NCBI GenBank assembly: GCA_963680875.1
Contig: OY804579.1
Span: 17,065,506 to 17,129,505, forward strand
Reading direction: 5' to 3'
Source: Bathymodiolus brooksi
Taxonomy: Eukaryota; Mollusca; Bivalvia; Mytilida; Modiolidae
Length of the DNA stretch: 64,000 bases
Below, one piece after another: positions 15,001 through 25,326 of the stretch. The notes below the pieces were generated by a model. It was not told the DNA's origin. It did no database searches and saw nothing but the letters and a program-made list of their open reading frames with translations. The position numbers and the translations under genes are program-made. Positions within the stretch are counted from its first letter, which is position 1, and the number at the start of each line of letters is the position of its first letter.

Positions 15001-18000
15001 CTGTAATTTACTGATAAGAAGAGAAAATCATTCCTTTAAGTGGATACAGCAACTCGTACTGTACTTTACTGATACGAAGAGAAAATCATACCTGTAAGTG
15101 GATACTGCAACTCGTACTGTAATTTACTGATAAGAAGAGAAAATCATACCTGTATGTGGATACAACAACTCGTACTTTACTGATAAGAAGAGGAAATGAT
15201 ACCTTTAAGTCGATACAGCAACTCGTATTGTACTTTACTGATAAGAAGAGAAAATCATACCTGTAAGTGCATACAGCAACTCGTACTGTACGTTACTGAT
15301 AAGAAGAGAAAATCATACCTGTAAGTGGATACAGCAACTCGTACTGTACTTTACTGATAAGAAGAAAACATCATACCTTTAAGTGGATACTGCAACTCGT
15401 ACTGTACTTTACTGATAAGAAGAGAAAATCATACCTGTAAGTGGATACAGCAACTCGTACTGTACTTTACTGATAAGAAGAGAAAATCATACCTGTAAGT
15501 GGATACAGCAACTCGTACTGTACTTCACTGATAAGAAGAGAAAATCATACCTGTAAGTGGATACAACAACTCGTACTGTACTTTACTGATAAGAAGAGAA
15601 AATCATTCCTTTAAGTGGATACAGCAACTCGTACTGTACTTTACTGATAAGAAGAGAAAATCATACCTGTAAGTGGATACTGCAACTCGTACTGTACTTT
15701 ACTGATAAGAAGAGAAAATCATACCTGTATGTGGATACAACAACTTGTACTGTACTTTACTGATAAGAAGAGGAAATGATACCTTTAAGTCGATACAGCA
15801 ACTCGTACTGTACTTTACTGATAAGAAGAGAAAGTCATACCTGTAAGTGGATACAGCAACTCGTACTGTACTTTACTGATAAGAAAAGAAAATCATACCT
15901 GTAAGTGGATACAACAACTCGTACTATACTTTACTGATAAGAAGAGAAAATCATACCTGTAAGTGGATACAGCAATTTGTACTGTACTGTACTGATAAGA
16001 AGAGAAAATCATACCTGTAAGTGGATACAGCAACTCGTACTGTATTTTACTGATAAGAAGAGAAAATCATACCTGTAAGTGGATACAGCAACTCGTACTG
16101 TACTTTACTGATAAGAAGAGAAAATCATACCTTTAAGTGGATACAGCAACTCGTACTGTACTTTACTGATAAGAAGAGAAAATCATACCTTTAAGTGGAT
16201 ACAACAACTCGTACTGTACTTTACTGATAAGAAGAGAAAATCATACCTTTAAGTGGATACAGCAACTCGTACTGTACTTTACTGATAAGAAGAGAAAATC
16301 ATACCTGTAAGTGGATACAGCAATTCGTACTGTACTTTACTGATAAGAAAAGAAAATCATACCTGTATGTGGATACAACAACTCGTACTGTACTTTACTG
16401 ATAAGAAGAGAAAATCATACCTTTAAGTGGATACAGCAACTTGTACTGTACTTTACTGATAAGAAGAGAAAATCATACCTGTAATTGGATACAGCAACTC
16501 GTACTGTACTTTACTGATAAGAAAAGAAAATCATACCTGTATGTGGATACAACAACTCGTACTGTACTTTACTGATAAGAAGAGAAAATCATACCTGTAA
16601 GTGGATACAGCAACTCGTACTGTACTGTACTGATAAGAAGAAAACATCATACCTTTAAGTGGATACAGCAACTCGTACTGTACTTTACTGATAAGAAGAG
16701 AAAATCATACCTTTAAGTGGATAGAGCAATTCGTACTGTACTTTACTGATAAGAAGAGAAAATCATACCTTTAAGTGGATACAGCAACTCGTACTGTACT
16801 TTACTGATAAGAAGAGAAAATCATACCTGTAAGTGGATACAGCAATTCGTACTGTACTGTACTGATAAGAAGAAAACATCATACCTTTAAGTGGATACAG
16901 CAATTCGTACTGTACTTTACTGATAAGAAGAGAAAATCATACCTTTAAGTGGATACAGCAACTTGTACTGTACTTTACTGATAAGAAGAGAAAATCATAC
17001 CTGTAAGTGGATACAGCAATTCGTACTGTACTTTACTGATAAGAAGAAAAAATCATACCTGTAAGTGGATACAGCAACTCGTACTGTACTTTACTGATAA
17101 GAAAAGAAAATCATACCTGTAAGTGGATACAACAACTCGTACTATACTTTACTGATAAGAAGAGAAAATCATACCTGTAAGTGGATACAGCAATTTGTAC
17201 TGTACTTTACTGATAAGAAGAGAAAATCATACCTGTAAGTGGATACAGCAACTCGTACTGTACTTTACTGATAAGAAGAGAAAATCATACCTGTAAGTGG
17301 ATACAGCAATTCGTACTGTACTTTACTGATAAGAAGAGAAAATCATACCTGTAAGTGGATACAGCAACTCGTACTGTACTTTACTGATAAGAAGAGAAAA
17401 TCATACCTGTATGTGGATACAACAACTCGTACTGTACTTTACTGATAAGAAGAGAAAATCATACCTGTAAGTGGATACAGCAATTCGTACTGTACTTTAC
17501 TGATAAGAAGAGAAAATCATACCTGTAAGTGGATACAGCAACTCGTACTGTACTTTACTGATAAGAAGAGAAAATCATCCCTGTAAGTGGATACAGCAAT
17601 TCGTACTGTACTGTACTGATAAGAAGAAAACATCATACCTTTAAGTGGATACAGCAACTCGTACTGTACTTTACTGATAAGAAGAGAAAATCATACCTTT
17701 AAGTGGATACAGAAACTTGTACTGTACTTTACTGATAAGAAGAGAAAATCATACCTGTAAGTGGATACAGCAATTCGTACTGTACTTTACTGATAAGAAG
17801 AGAAAATCATACCTGTAAGTGGATACAGCAACTCATACTGTACTTTACTGATAAGAAGAGAAAATCATACCTGTATTTGGATACAACAACTTGTACTGTA
17901 CTTTACTGATAAAAAGAGAAAATCATACCTGTAAATGGATACAGCAACTCGTACTGTACTTTACTGATAAGAAGAGAAAATCATACCTGTAAGTGGATAC

Positions 18001-18086
18001 AACAACTCGTACTGTACTTTACTGATAAGAAGAGAAAATCATACCTGTAAGTGGATACAACAACTCGTACTGTACTTTACTGATAA
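1..18086. repeat. 58-bp satellite array, 312 monomers, with higher-order repeats
   Basis: A 58-bp unit (plus strand starts GAAGAGAAAATCAT and ends TTTACTGATAA) repeats head to tail from the first base of the window to 18086. Length accounts for 312 units minus 10 bp; the missing 10 bp are the same 5-bp deletion seen in two units, near 13150 and 15175. Diagnostic variants recur at fixed distances: the GAGGAAATGATACC variant at 6561 and 9577, and at 7953 and 10969, is 3016 bp apart (52 units). Bases 1 to about 1800 recur at 3017 to about 4816, also 3016 bp. A 2025-bp block (35 units minus 5 bp) is repeated near 13168/15193. Because 58 is not a multiple of 3, the stop codons in TGATAA rotate through all frames, which explains the absence of long ORFs. 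The array is open at the left edge of the window. Confidence 0.99.
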
Positions 18087-18270
18087 CATGTTGTTGTTTA
18101 CACAGTTTCTGTACTTTCCCGTGGAGCTTATTCAGCTCCTTTTGGAGACAGCTGGGATGGAACTCTCTATCAAACACTTTCTTAACAATCTTTGTAGAAA
18201 TGTCGTTTGTTATCAGATACAGTCTGATGAAATTTTCTTCCTCAATCCCTATTGTATAATTATCCGCCAT
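18045..18270 (-). CDS. DZIP3-like HEPN domain protein, first coding exon (partial)
   Basis: Minus-strand ATG at 18270 opens a frame whose first 76 residues resemble the start of the DZIP3-like HEPN domain, which is widespread in bivalve proteins. Visible features are NFIRLYLITNDIS, a KKVFDREFHP block, LQKELNKL and then a VIS-x-VQYELLYP block. HEPN_DZIP3 proteins with these blocks usually continue into a D-x-K-x-FD-x-TL segment, which is missing here. I place the exon end at 18045, where the minus strand reads ACAG followed by GTATGA, a good splice donor. Without splicing, the frame stops after 83 codons at 18019. The last ~14 codons lie inside the final satellite monomer. The rest of the gene would lie beyond or inside the array, or is lost. 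Family assignment is from memory of the domain pattern. Confidence 0.7.
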
Positions 18271-18839
18271 CTCTTCAGCTTAATATTAATAACTGTCAAT
18301 AAAGGGGGGAAACAATAACATTTTACTATGCAATTACTGATATAATTTAAATTATAATAATTACACAAAAATATATCAACAAATAGATCAAGTTTATTGT
18401 ATTAATAGGAAATTTCAATTTTGCTCATGACATAACGAGACTGTATTCAAAATATCTCGTCGAAATATAATTTCTGAAAAATGAAAATCATTATACAACA
18501 AAAGCTTCAACACATGGCACACTAGACAGAATCACAATGTATAGAGATAGGACATAGTTTCTCCGCTGCGAGTAGCAACTTTCTCAAAAAATGGGCATCC
18601 ACTAATTGTGTGGGATGAATCACTGAATACACAACTCTCAAAAAATCGGGACTGGACGTAAATGAGCAGTTCCTGTATGAAGCATGCCATGATCCTTACA
18701 CGTAGAATACAACGTGTAGCAGACCCCCATGAGCCACACGTTTTTGAGGAAATGACCATAGGTGCCTGGGGCAAGGCAATATTTCCGATCCTTTTCATTA
18801 TTTCTTCACTTTCCTGTGGTCATCTAAATTTTGATTCTT
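18271..18839. other. AT-rich spacer upstream of the HEPN exon
   Basis: Nothing recognised. 18320-18480 is AT-rich. Overlapping open frames on both strands at 18532-18940 match no family I know, and their coding-like look is not supported by splice sites. The promoter of the minus-strand HEPN exon would lie here, but no clear TATA or initiator was seen. Confidence 0.4.
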
Positions 18840-18982
18840 TACTGAAATTTACAGTTTCTAATAATGTAAATATTGTCAATGATAATGTTAATATCCCTCA
18901 GGCATTGGTGACCGTAGCCGATTGTGGCTATCTTGTTTAGGCCCTTTGGTTTCTAACTCACGAAGACATTTAAATTATTTGG
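18840..18982 (-). repeat. Dispersed repeat, copy 1 (partner at 30470-30710)
   Basis: The reverse complement of 18840-18982 aligns with 30470-30710. Shared blocks are AAAGGGCCTAAACA, CCTGAGGGA, AGAAACTGTAAAT and AAAAGCCAAAT. The copy here lacks about 100 bp found in the other. Family unknown. Confidence 0.7.
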
Positions 18983-20660
18983 CTTTTCTTTTTTTTTCTT
19001 TAATAACATAATACTTTATTGTTTGACTCGCCTGTTAACAAAACACCTTAGATGCCCAGGTAAGCAAAAATAATCTAAGGTTCCCTGTTTTACAATAGAT
19101 CTCTTATGCAGGGTTAATAAGAGATTTATTAGAGTCCACATGATCCCATTTCAAAAATACAACTAAATTTATCAATAATAAAATCAACATGTAAGTCAAT
19201 CTATATAGGCATTTTATGATAGCTTCAACATAATTTTTTATAACATTAACATACATGCATTGTACTCATATATTATAACTACTTACTAATCACTGATAGA
19301 ATTGTCAATATTTTGGCTTTATCTATTGTATCATTACAATTGGCTTTTAGCCAAATTTTTAGTTCAGATTTTAAAGTCTGTTTCCATATATTACAAAGCA
19401 CATTTTGATTGATATGAATTTTGTCTTATTTAACTTTGTTTCTTGCCTTCCAAATAGACCACTTAGATATAAAAATTAATGTATTTAATAGAAGTTCATG
19501 TTTACCCCCCATATTGAACACAAACATCATATTTTTCTCATTTAAGTTAACAGTTCCCACATTTAAAGTGTTTATTAAAATTATGATGTTTGATATGAAT
19601 CGGTTAGATATAATGCATTTAAAAAACAAATGTTGGAGATCTTCTTGAATGTTCGATTCTTTACAAAGGTGACATCTTCCATTGGATAGGTTCATTTTTC
19701 TAAGTCTACTTTCGTTGTAAATAATGTTATGGTTGCATTTCCATTGGAATTCTTTAATTTTATTACTGATGTCCAGTCTTTTAAGATTATTCCAAATTTT
19801 TGGCCAGTGAAATTCTTCATTATAAACATTATTCCATTTACCTTGACATTTTGGTATTGATTTTTTATTCAATATTTTTTGTATAATTTTAATCTTCACG
19901 TCTTTTGTATTAATAATTTTGCCTCTAATATCTGTAAGTTTTAAATTATTTAACAATTTCATTGTATTTCTACTTTTAGTTTTGTTTTCTATATCATTAT
20001 TTTCATTGTTTAAGAACTTTAAGTAGTCTTTTGGAATACATTTCTTAATTTTAGAGTATTCTGAGATATCGATGAATTGTTTTGAGTTTTCATCCCATTT
20101 GTCTTGAATAGTTTTTATATTACTTCTTAAAAATGAAGAAAATATTAAAGGTTTATTTTGGAAGGTTATATTACAATTCCCAAATAATCTAACATGCAAG
20201 ATATCTGTTTTGGTTTCCACCTTTTGTACACATTGTAAAAATTTGTCCATGCTTGGATTGATTTTTAATAGAACAAGGGATACCTGTTTAAATTTAAGGA
20301 TGGAACATTTGAGCATTTGCAAATAAAAAAAGTTTCATTAAATTTAAAATCAAGTCTACTTAACCAATATTTTCCAATAGCATTCCAATTTTCAATTGGT
20401 TCGTTAATAATGCGATAAATAAATTTTATTCTTCTACTGTCAATGTAGGAATCTAGATTAACCATACTCATGCCACCATTTTCTATATCTAAACAACATA
20501 CATCTCTTTTAATCTGATTAACTTTCCCCTCCCATATAAAGTCCCACATTAATGTTTCAATTTCCTTTTTAAATTTATCAGGAATGCCCTTCATTTCAAT
20601 TTCAAATCCACAATATGATAACAAAAGATTTATTTGGCTTTCTAATATTTTCACTTCAGT
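18983..20660 (-). mobile_element. 5'-truncated L1/Tx1-like LINE with A-rich 3' tail
   Basis: On the minus strand the element holds the C-terminal part of a LINE ORF2 (19426-20654), then about 440 bp of untranslated sequence, and ends in an A-rich tail at about 18983-19003. The endonuclease and the catalytic RT motifs are absent, so this is a dead-on-arrival 5' truncation. The 5' break is near 20660, next to an unrelated repeat. Confidence 0.75.
19426..20654 (-). pseudogene. LINE ORF2 C-terminal fragment with zinc knuckle, frameshifted
   Basis: Two minus-strand frames (20654-20265 and 20322-19426) overlap and are joined by a frameshift near 20290-20320. Together they cover the post-RT region of an L1/Tx1-type ORF2: a K-R-D-x-C-C-L-x-x-x-N-G-G-M block, typical of the LINE region behind the RT thumb, and near the end a C-x2-C-x10-H-x4-C zinc knuckle preceded by the usual W-K-C-x-H-N-I block. 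In intact elements this region helps bind the template RNA. The frame ends at 19426. No intact catalytic domain remains, so it cannot drive its own movement. Confidence 0.8.
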
Positions 20661-20699
20661 GTATCTGATGAAATTTATTCTAGATTGGCATTCTGCTCA

Positions 20700-21281
20700 C
20701 TAAATTATATATGTACATTTTATTAATTACCTCATACTAGCTCCATAAAAGTGTAACTTTTTATCTATTATAAATGTTTTGTATGTAATTTTGTCCTCGT
20801 TATGAATACAACTTAAATTGTGCTCACTTACCGTTAAACAACAAACAATTAATCTATCGAGACGGTTTATTAAAAAAGATTGATTGATTGATTGATTTTT
20901 GGCGCTTAACGCCACTTTCAGCAATATTTCAGCTATATCATGGCGACCAGTGTTAGTGGTGGAAGAAGCCGGAGTACCCGGAGAGAACCACCAACCATAG
21001 GCAAGCAACTGGTAAACTAGATCACGTGCGGTTGCGAGTCGAGTGCACCTTTTTTGTAATTTACAAACCCGGACACGAACTCACGCCGTATTGATGATAT
21101 GCTTGTATGAGTTGTTAGGTAATCCAACTACCTAACTCATTGAGCCTCCCGGGTCCTTTATTAAAAAAGAGAAAGATATAATATTAATAGCAGGGAACAG
21201 TACAAAAACACCCGAACAACAGTATGGAACAACATTTAAATTGAATGACAAAATATGAAGAAACAAGGGAATAATGTGTGC
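20700..21281 (+). repeat. Dispersed element (partner 62430-62745, reverse), interrupted by a SINE
   Basis: After removal of 20877-21163, this segment matches the reverse complement of 62430-62745 almost end to end. Shared blocks include the ATATATGTACATTTTATTAATT-like start, CTAGCTCCATAAAAGTG, AACAACAAACAATTAATC, GGGAACAGTACAAA and GAAACAAGGGAATAATGT. At 62.4 kb the partner lies just upstream of a LINE reading frame on the same strand, so the shared sequence may be a LINE 5' untranslated region. Confidence 0.85.
20877..21163 (-). mobile_element. tRNA-derived SINE, family 1, with target-site duplication
   Basis: Reverse-oriented SINE. Read on the minus strand it starts with a tRNA-like head (CCCGGGAGGCTCAATGAG), has an AACTCACGCCG-type B-box region, a conserved core (CTCTCCGGGTACTCCGGC, GCCATGATATAGCTGAAATA) and a 3' tail of repeated CAAT. 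It is flanked by TTTATTAAAAAAGA on both sides, about 14 bp. The partner repeat at 62.57 kb carries the site without the SINE, which confirms the insertion. Confidence 0.9.
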
Positions 21282-21369
21282 ATCTTCTTTATTTCTTTAT
21301 GAAGATTGTGAATATATATTGAATGACTGCTTAATCGCAGACGATTGTTTAAGTACTTTACATGTTTGA

Positions 21370-21700
21370 GCGAGTGATTGTTGTTTAATGCCACTTATGA
21401 GCATTATTTCAGCTATCGTGGCGATAACAAGTTACATTCAATGAAATGAGCATGATAATTGCATTAGACCAACATCCTTAATTGAAATTTGATAGTGCTA
21501 GCTCACTGAAACAACAGTCCGTGGGTAGACATGTCGCTCCACTCGGACACATTATTCTGATTCAGAGTCAACCAGTCTTTACTATTACTCATTAATGCTG
21601 CGTGCTTGGTGGAGAAGCAACATAATTCAATTGAATAGTCTTTTGTTTGACATTACAGGGCCAAGTACCGTCGAACTACCACACTACCCATTACACTACT
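21370..21700 (-). mobile_element. SINE family 3, reverse copy
   Basis: Reverse-complement copy of the element at 34440-34735. Shared blocks include CTAGCTCACTGAAACAACAG, GACATGTCGCTCCACTCGGACACATTAT and CATTAATGCTGCGTGCTT. The 3' side has the GCGTTAA/GCCATGATATAG-like core common to SINEs of this window. Confidence 0.75.
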
Positions 21701-21749
21701 GATGTGGTTTACATACATGTTTGACAATTGCTCTTTCTTACATTGCAAT

Positions 21750-22110
21750 ATTTAAGAAATAATTCATTGAAGCCAGAATGTGTTTTGAGCTTTAACATGG
21801 GTTGGTGGATATTAGTAAATTTTATCCCTCGAACCCATGTTAAAACTCAAAACACATTCTGGCTTCCATGATTTATTTCGATTCTGATATGTCTAAGAGT
21901 ACAACTACAGTAGTATACTTTGATTGGAAGAAGGTAATTTATATTTACTTTGCGGAAAATGTCGCACACAATTTATACTTCCAAATGCGAGCAGACGATA
22001 ATTCATTAACATGTACATTTACGACGGAAAAGTCAGTCACATACACCGGCGCATGTGCTAATGAGATTATATCCAATCGATAAATCGCTCGTTTGTCTAC
22101 AAAGCGAAAG
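21750..22110 (+). repeat. Fold-back repeat, copy 1
   Basis: A hairpin of about 34 bp (arms 21774-21808 and 21832-21866, loop near 21809-21831, with weaker pairing beyond) is followed by about 240 bp that recurs at 31454-31670 and, reversed, at 39738-39925. The arm motif is GAATGTGTTTTGAG...TTTAACATGG. The open frame inside (21868-22083) starts similarly in copy 2 but diverges and is probably not coding. Confidence 0.85.
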
Positions 22111-22520
22111 AAGGACGTCATGTGATGTTCAAACGATGATCCGTAACAATAAATTGTTTCACTGAAAAAAATTATGATTATTATTTTCTAAGTTAAAGGT
22201 GTGACAAATATGATATATAAATATTGTATATTATAACTTTTCGTATTCATTTCGCTGTATAATTAAATAGTTGACGGAACCATAGTTTGTATGACATTTT
22301 GATATGAGTAACATTATTTTCGTTTCATTTTTTCCCCTAGCTATCGCTCGTGATAAGTTATACCAAAATAATGTTAACCACGTCAAGATATAAATTATGG
22401 CTTCCAGTAATTATTTTCTATAAGTTCAATAATTAATTCATAACATAGTTGCAATTTTTTTTTAATATAATTCCTAATTTTTTTTTATAATGACTGTGTT
22501 AATTGCAAATGTTTCCTTGT
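22111..22520. other. AT-rich spacer
   Basis: AT-rich sequence with T and A runs. No gene or repeat recognised. Confidence 0.5.
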
Positions 22521-22702
22521 ACAGTCAAACCTGCCCATGTGGTCACCTCTATTAAGCAGTCACCTGTAATAAAAGGTCACCTTTTCATAGTCCTATAAAT
22601 AGATAATTTCATATGAATTGAACATCTTTTAAGAGGTCACCTGTCTTATAAGGCCACTTTTTCTTTGTCCCAAAGGTGACCTCTTAATACAGGTTTGACT
22701 GT
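22521..22702. mobile_element. MITE with 13-bp TIRs, copy 1
   Basis: Perfect terminal inverted repeats ACAGTCAAACCTG (22521-22533) and CAGGTTTGACTGT (22690-22702). The interior is made of repeated GGTCACCT/AGGTGACC motifs. A second copy is at 41609-41788. No coding capacity. The target-site duplication is not clear. Confidence 0.9.
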
Positions 22703-23727
22703 CTTTGAAATGGTTTTCAACTAAATTCGTTACCATATAATCTGATGTCTGGCTAGAGTCGGATAATAACTGCCACTGATAGTATTGAGATAACATCATA
22801 ACAGACTCCTGACCCTAACTCTAGAAGGATATTCTTTGCCGACGGTTACATTTTTCTGCTCATGAGTTATGGAACTAGGTTCTAGTTGTAAAAGTATTTC
22901 AACAAATGACCGCCTTTCGAATTTTAAAACTTCAATGCAATGTACTTCGTAAATGTATATTTTATACATGAATGCTTCTGTGTGGTCTCGTCTCTGTTCT
23001 CTATTACAATTGTAAACGTTCAAGTTTTATGAGAGTAATTAAATTTGCAAATCAAAAAACCCCAGGGGGAACCCCGTAGATAAAAAAGAAAAAAGATAAA
23101 AAAAAAAAAAAAAAAGGACAGCGTTTCTTCGCCTCAGCATCGAACAACCCATTCGAAAGGGCGTCGTTGGTGGTGAGAATGATATCAAGGACCTAGCCAG
23201 TCAGATATAACTACCGAACGTACCCGTGGCAAGTAGAATATTGATTGGCTAAAAAGGTACTTTTAAAACTTCAGGGAGGCCGTGCGGTGACAGAAAATCA
23301 ATAATCGCTCTCACCTATGTGCTGTCCATTTACATTGTGCACAGCAGACGATACACATTTCACAAGATGACAGAAAATCAATAATCGCTCTCTGTGATCT
23401 TTGTCCAAAGATACACGTTATGTTTTTCCTATAATAAGGACATGCTTATTAATGTTGGAACATTCAGATAAAAATGTTATAAATCGCCTCACCTATTAAC
23501 AAAACCACTGCCCTTTAAACCGTGATATATAACAACTTACCAACTAGTACATAAATTCAGGTTTCCCCCATGTATTTAAATACCACGTATTCTACTTATG
23601 TTCCCACCGGACACGCTTATGATACAGCTGAAAACGATTTCCGGTGGTGGTACGCATTAGACACAATGATTTTGTGTGCTATTAATAATAATATTATATA
23701 CATGTACTGTAGGTCACATACGCACTA
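22703..23727. other. Spacer with poly-A tract and short direct repeat
   Basis: Contains an A-rich run at about 23080-23116 and a 24-bp direct repeat beginning GACAGAAAATCAATAATCGC at 23289 and 23368. No gene recognised. Confidence 0.5.
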
Positions 23728-23838
23728 AAGTAATAATTTTTTGATTAGAAAACGGAAAATTTGAGTTTTCTCGAAAACAATACATTTTTTTAAAACACAG
23801 TAAACGAGAGTTTTGTGCAGAATTTTACTACCATTTTT
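23728..23838 (+). repeat. Left terminal inverted repeat
   Basis: Pairs with 29190-29302. The first 32 bp are identical; later blocks such as CGAGAGTTTTGT and GAATTTTACTACCATTTT are also shared. Weaker similarity may extend further inward. Confidence 0.9.
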
Positions 23839-24112
23839 AAAATATGCATTTCATCTAACAATAACCTTTCATTATTGCTGCACTCATCTGAAATTTGACA
23901 TTTTCCCCGATTTTTACCGCCAAAATAGAGGTGGGAGTAAACTAACTAGAGGTAGCAGCCAGGTAAATCTTACCTTGATAGAGACAGAGACACGTGTACA
24001 GGCATATTTTGACACTCCATTTTTAAACTTTAAAATCTTTCTAAAAGTTCACATAAAATTTCTTCATAAACCTGTTTTTTGACATCTTAACATATATATA
24101 AACATCGCAAGA

Positions 24113-25326
24113 ATGGGTAAAACAAAGGACTTGTCAAAAGATTGTAAAAACATTGTGTTAAATCTATTCAAGTTTTTTCAGCTTGAGAAGGCCAGGTGAA
24201 GACCATTTTATTCCCCAGATAATTTGATTAAAAGAACATGCAAGGCTGCTGGCATATCTTACAGTTCTGTGTATAGAGTTGTAAACGATAAAAGTCCTCC
24301 TCAATCCAACAGACCGAAAGAAAGAAAACTCTTGATGATTTTGACCGTTGCGTTATTAAACGGACCGTTCATAGCATGTACAACAGGAAAATTGCCCCAA
24401 CAGTCTCAAAAATTAAGAAAGAAATTGAAGATACAATTAAAATCTCGAAATCAACGCTTATTTTAACTTTATTAGATCTTGGTTATAAGTACAAAAAATC
24501 CGGCGATAATAGGAGGCTTTTATATGATCAGAGGTCAGTAATAAATGATCGGTGTAATTACCTCCGAAAAATCAGGAAGTTTCGAGAGGATGGGTATGAA
24601 ATTGTATATTTGGATGAGACCTGGGTTAATCAGAATCATGCCACTGACTACATGTGGTTACCAGTTGATGGTTCTGATGCCCCAAAGATCCCTTCAGGAA
24701 AAGGTAAAAGGTTGATAGTTTTGCACGCTGGTAATCGTGAGGAGGGTTTGATTGATAGGTGTGATTTGGTTTTTCTTGCCAAAGCTAAAGATGGGGATTA
24801 TCACCAAGAAATGAACGGGCCCATCTTTCTAAACTGGTTCGAAAATCAGCTTATGCCAGCATTAAAAAGCCCAAGTGTTATCGTTTTAGAAAATGCCAGT
24901 TATCACAACATCAAGACTGAAGAAACTGTTGTGCCAAACTTTAATCAGAGAAAAGCTGTCTTACAAGATTATCTTTCAAAACACAACATTCCTTTTCAGC
25001 CCCTTGAAACTAAAAAACAACTTTATGAAAAAATCAAATTTAAGAAACTCCTTTCCGTTTTTAAAACTGATAAAATTGCCAACCTACACGGTCACGAAGT
25101 TCTAAGAACCCCTGTTCGCCATTGCGAATTGAACCCCATAGAACTTATTTGGGCACAGGTTAAAGGGTTTGTTGCAGAAAACAATACAACTTTTCGTTTG
25201 AAGGATGTGAAAGAACTTGTTTATGGGGGGTTTGGCAGAATTACAAAGGAAGTTTGGGCGAAGGCAGAACACCATGTATTAAAAACAACCAGAGGCTCTC
25301 AAGGGCCTGTATCGTTCACCTGGTAA
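24113..25326 (+). pseudogene. Tc1/mariner (DDE_3) transposase, decayed and split
   Basis: The natural start is ATG at 24113. The frame meets an in-frame TGA at 24197 and a frameshift near 24325-24335, then runs open to an acquired stop at 25326. Residues up to about 25285 belong to the transposase; the last ~13 codons come from the inserted element. The N-terminal region has a helix-turn-helix-like stretch (CKAAGISYSSVYRVV). DDE motifs: YLDETW (first Asp), VIVLENASYH, where the second catalytic Asp is replaced by Glu, and HCELNPIELIW (final Glu). About 83 residues separate the second and third positions, much longer than the usual 34-41 and close to the long-spacer (DD82E-type) group reported in invertebrates; that group name is recalled, not searched. 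The missing C-terminus is at 28541-28639. Not functional as it stands. Confidence 0.92.

Noticed and set aside
1..18086. CRISPR-like array
   Set aside because: The 58-bp unit repeats in full with no unique spacers, and the window is clearly eukaryotic.
18532..18940. Overlapping ORFs on both strands
   Set aside because: Neither shows a known motif or splice site; no basis to choose one as coding.
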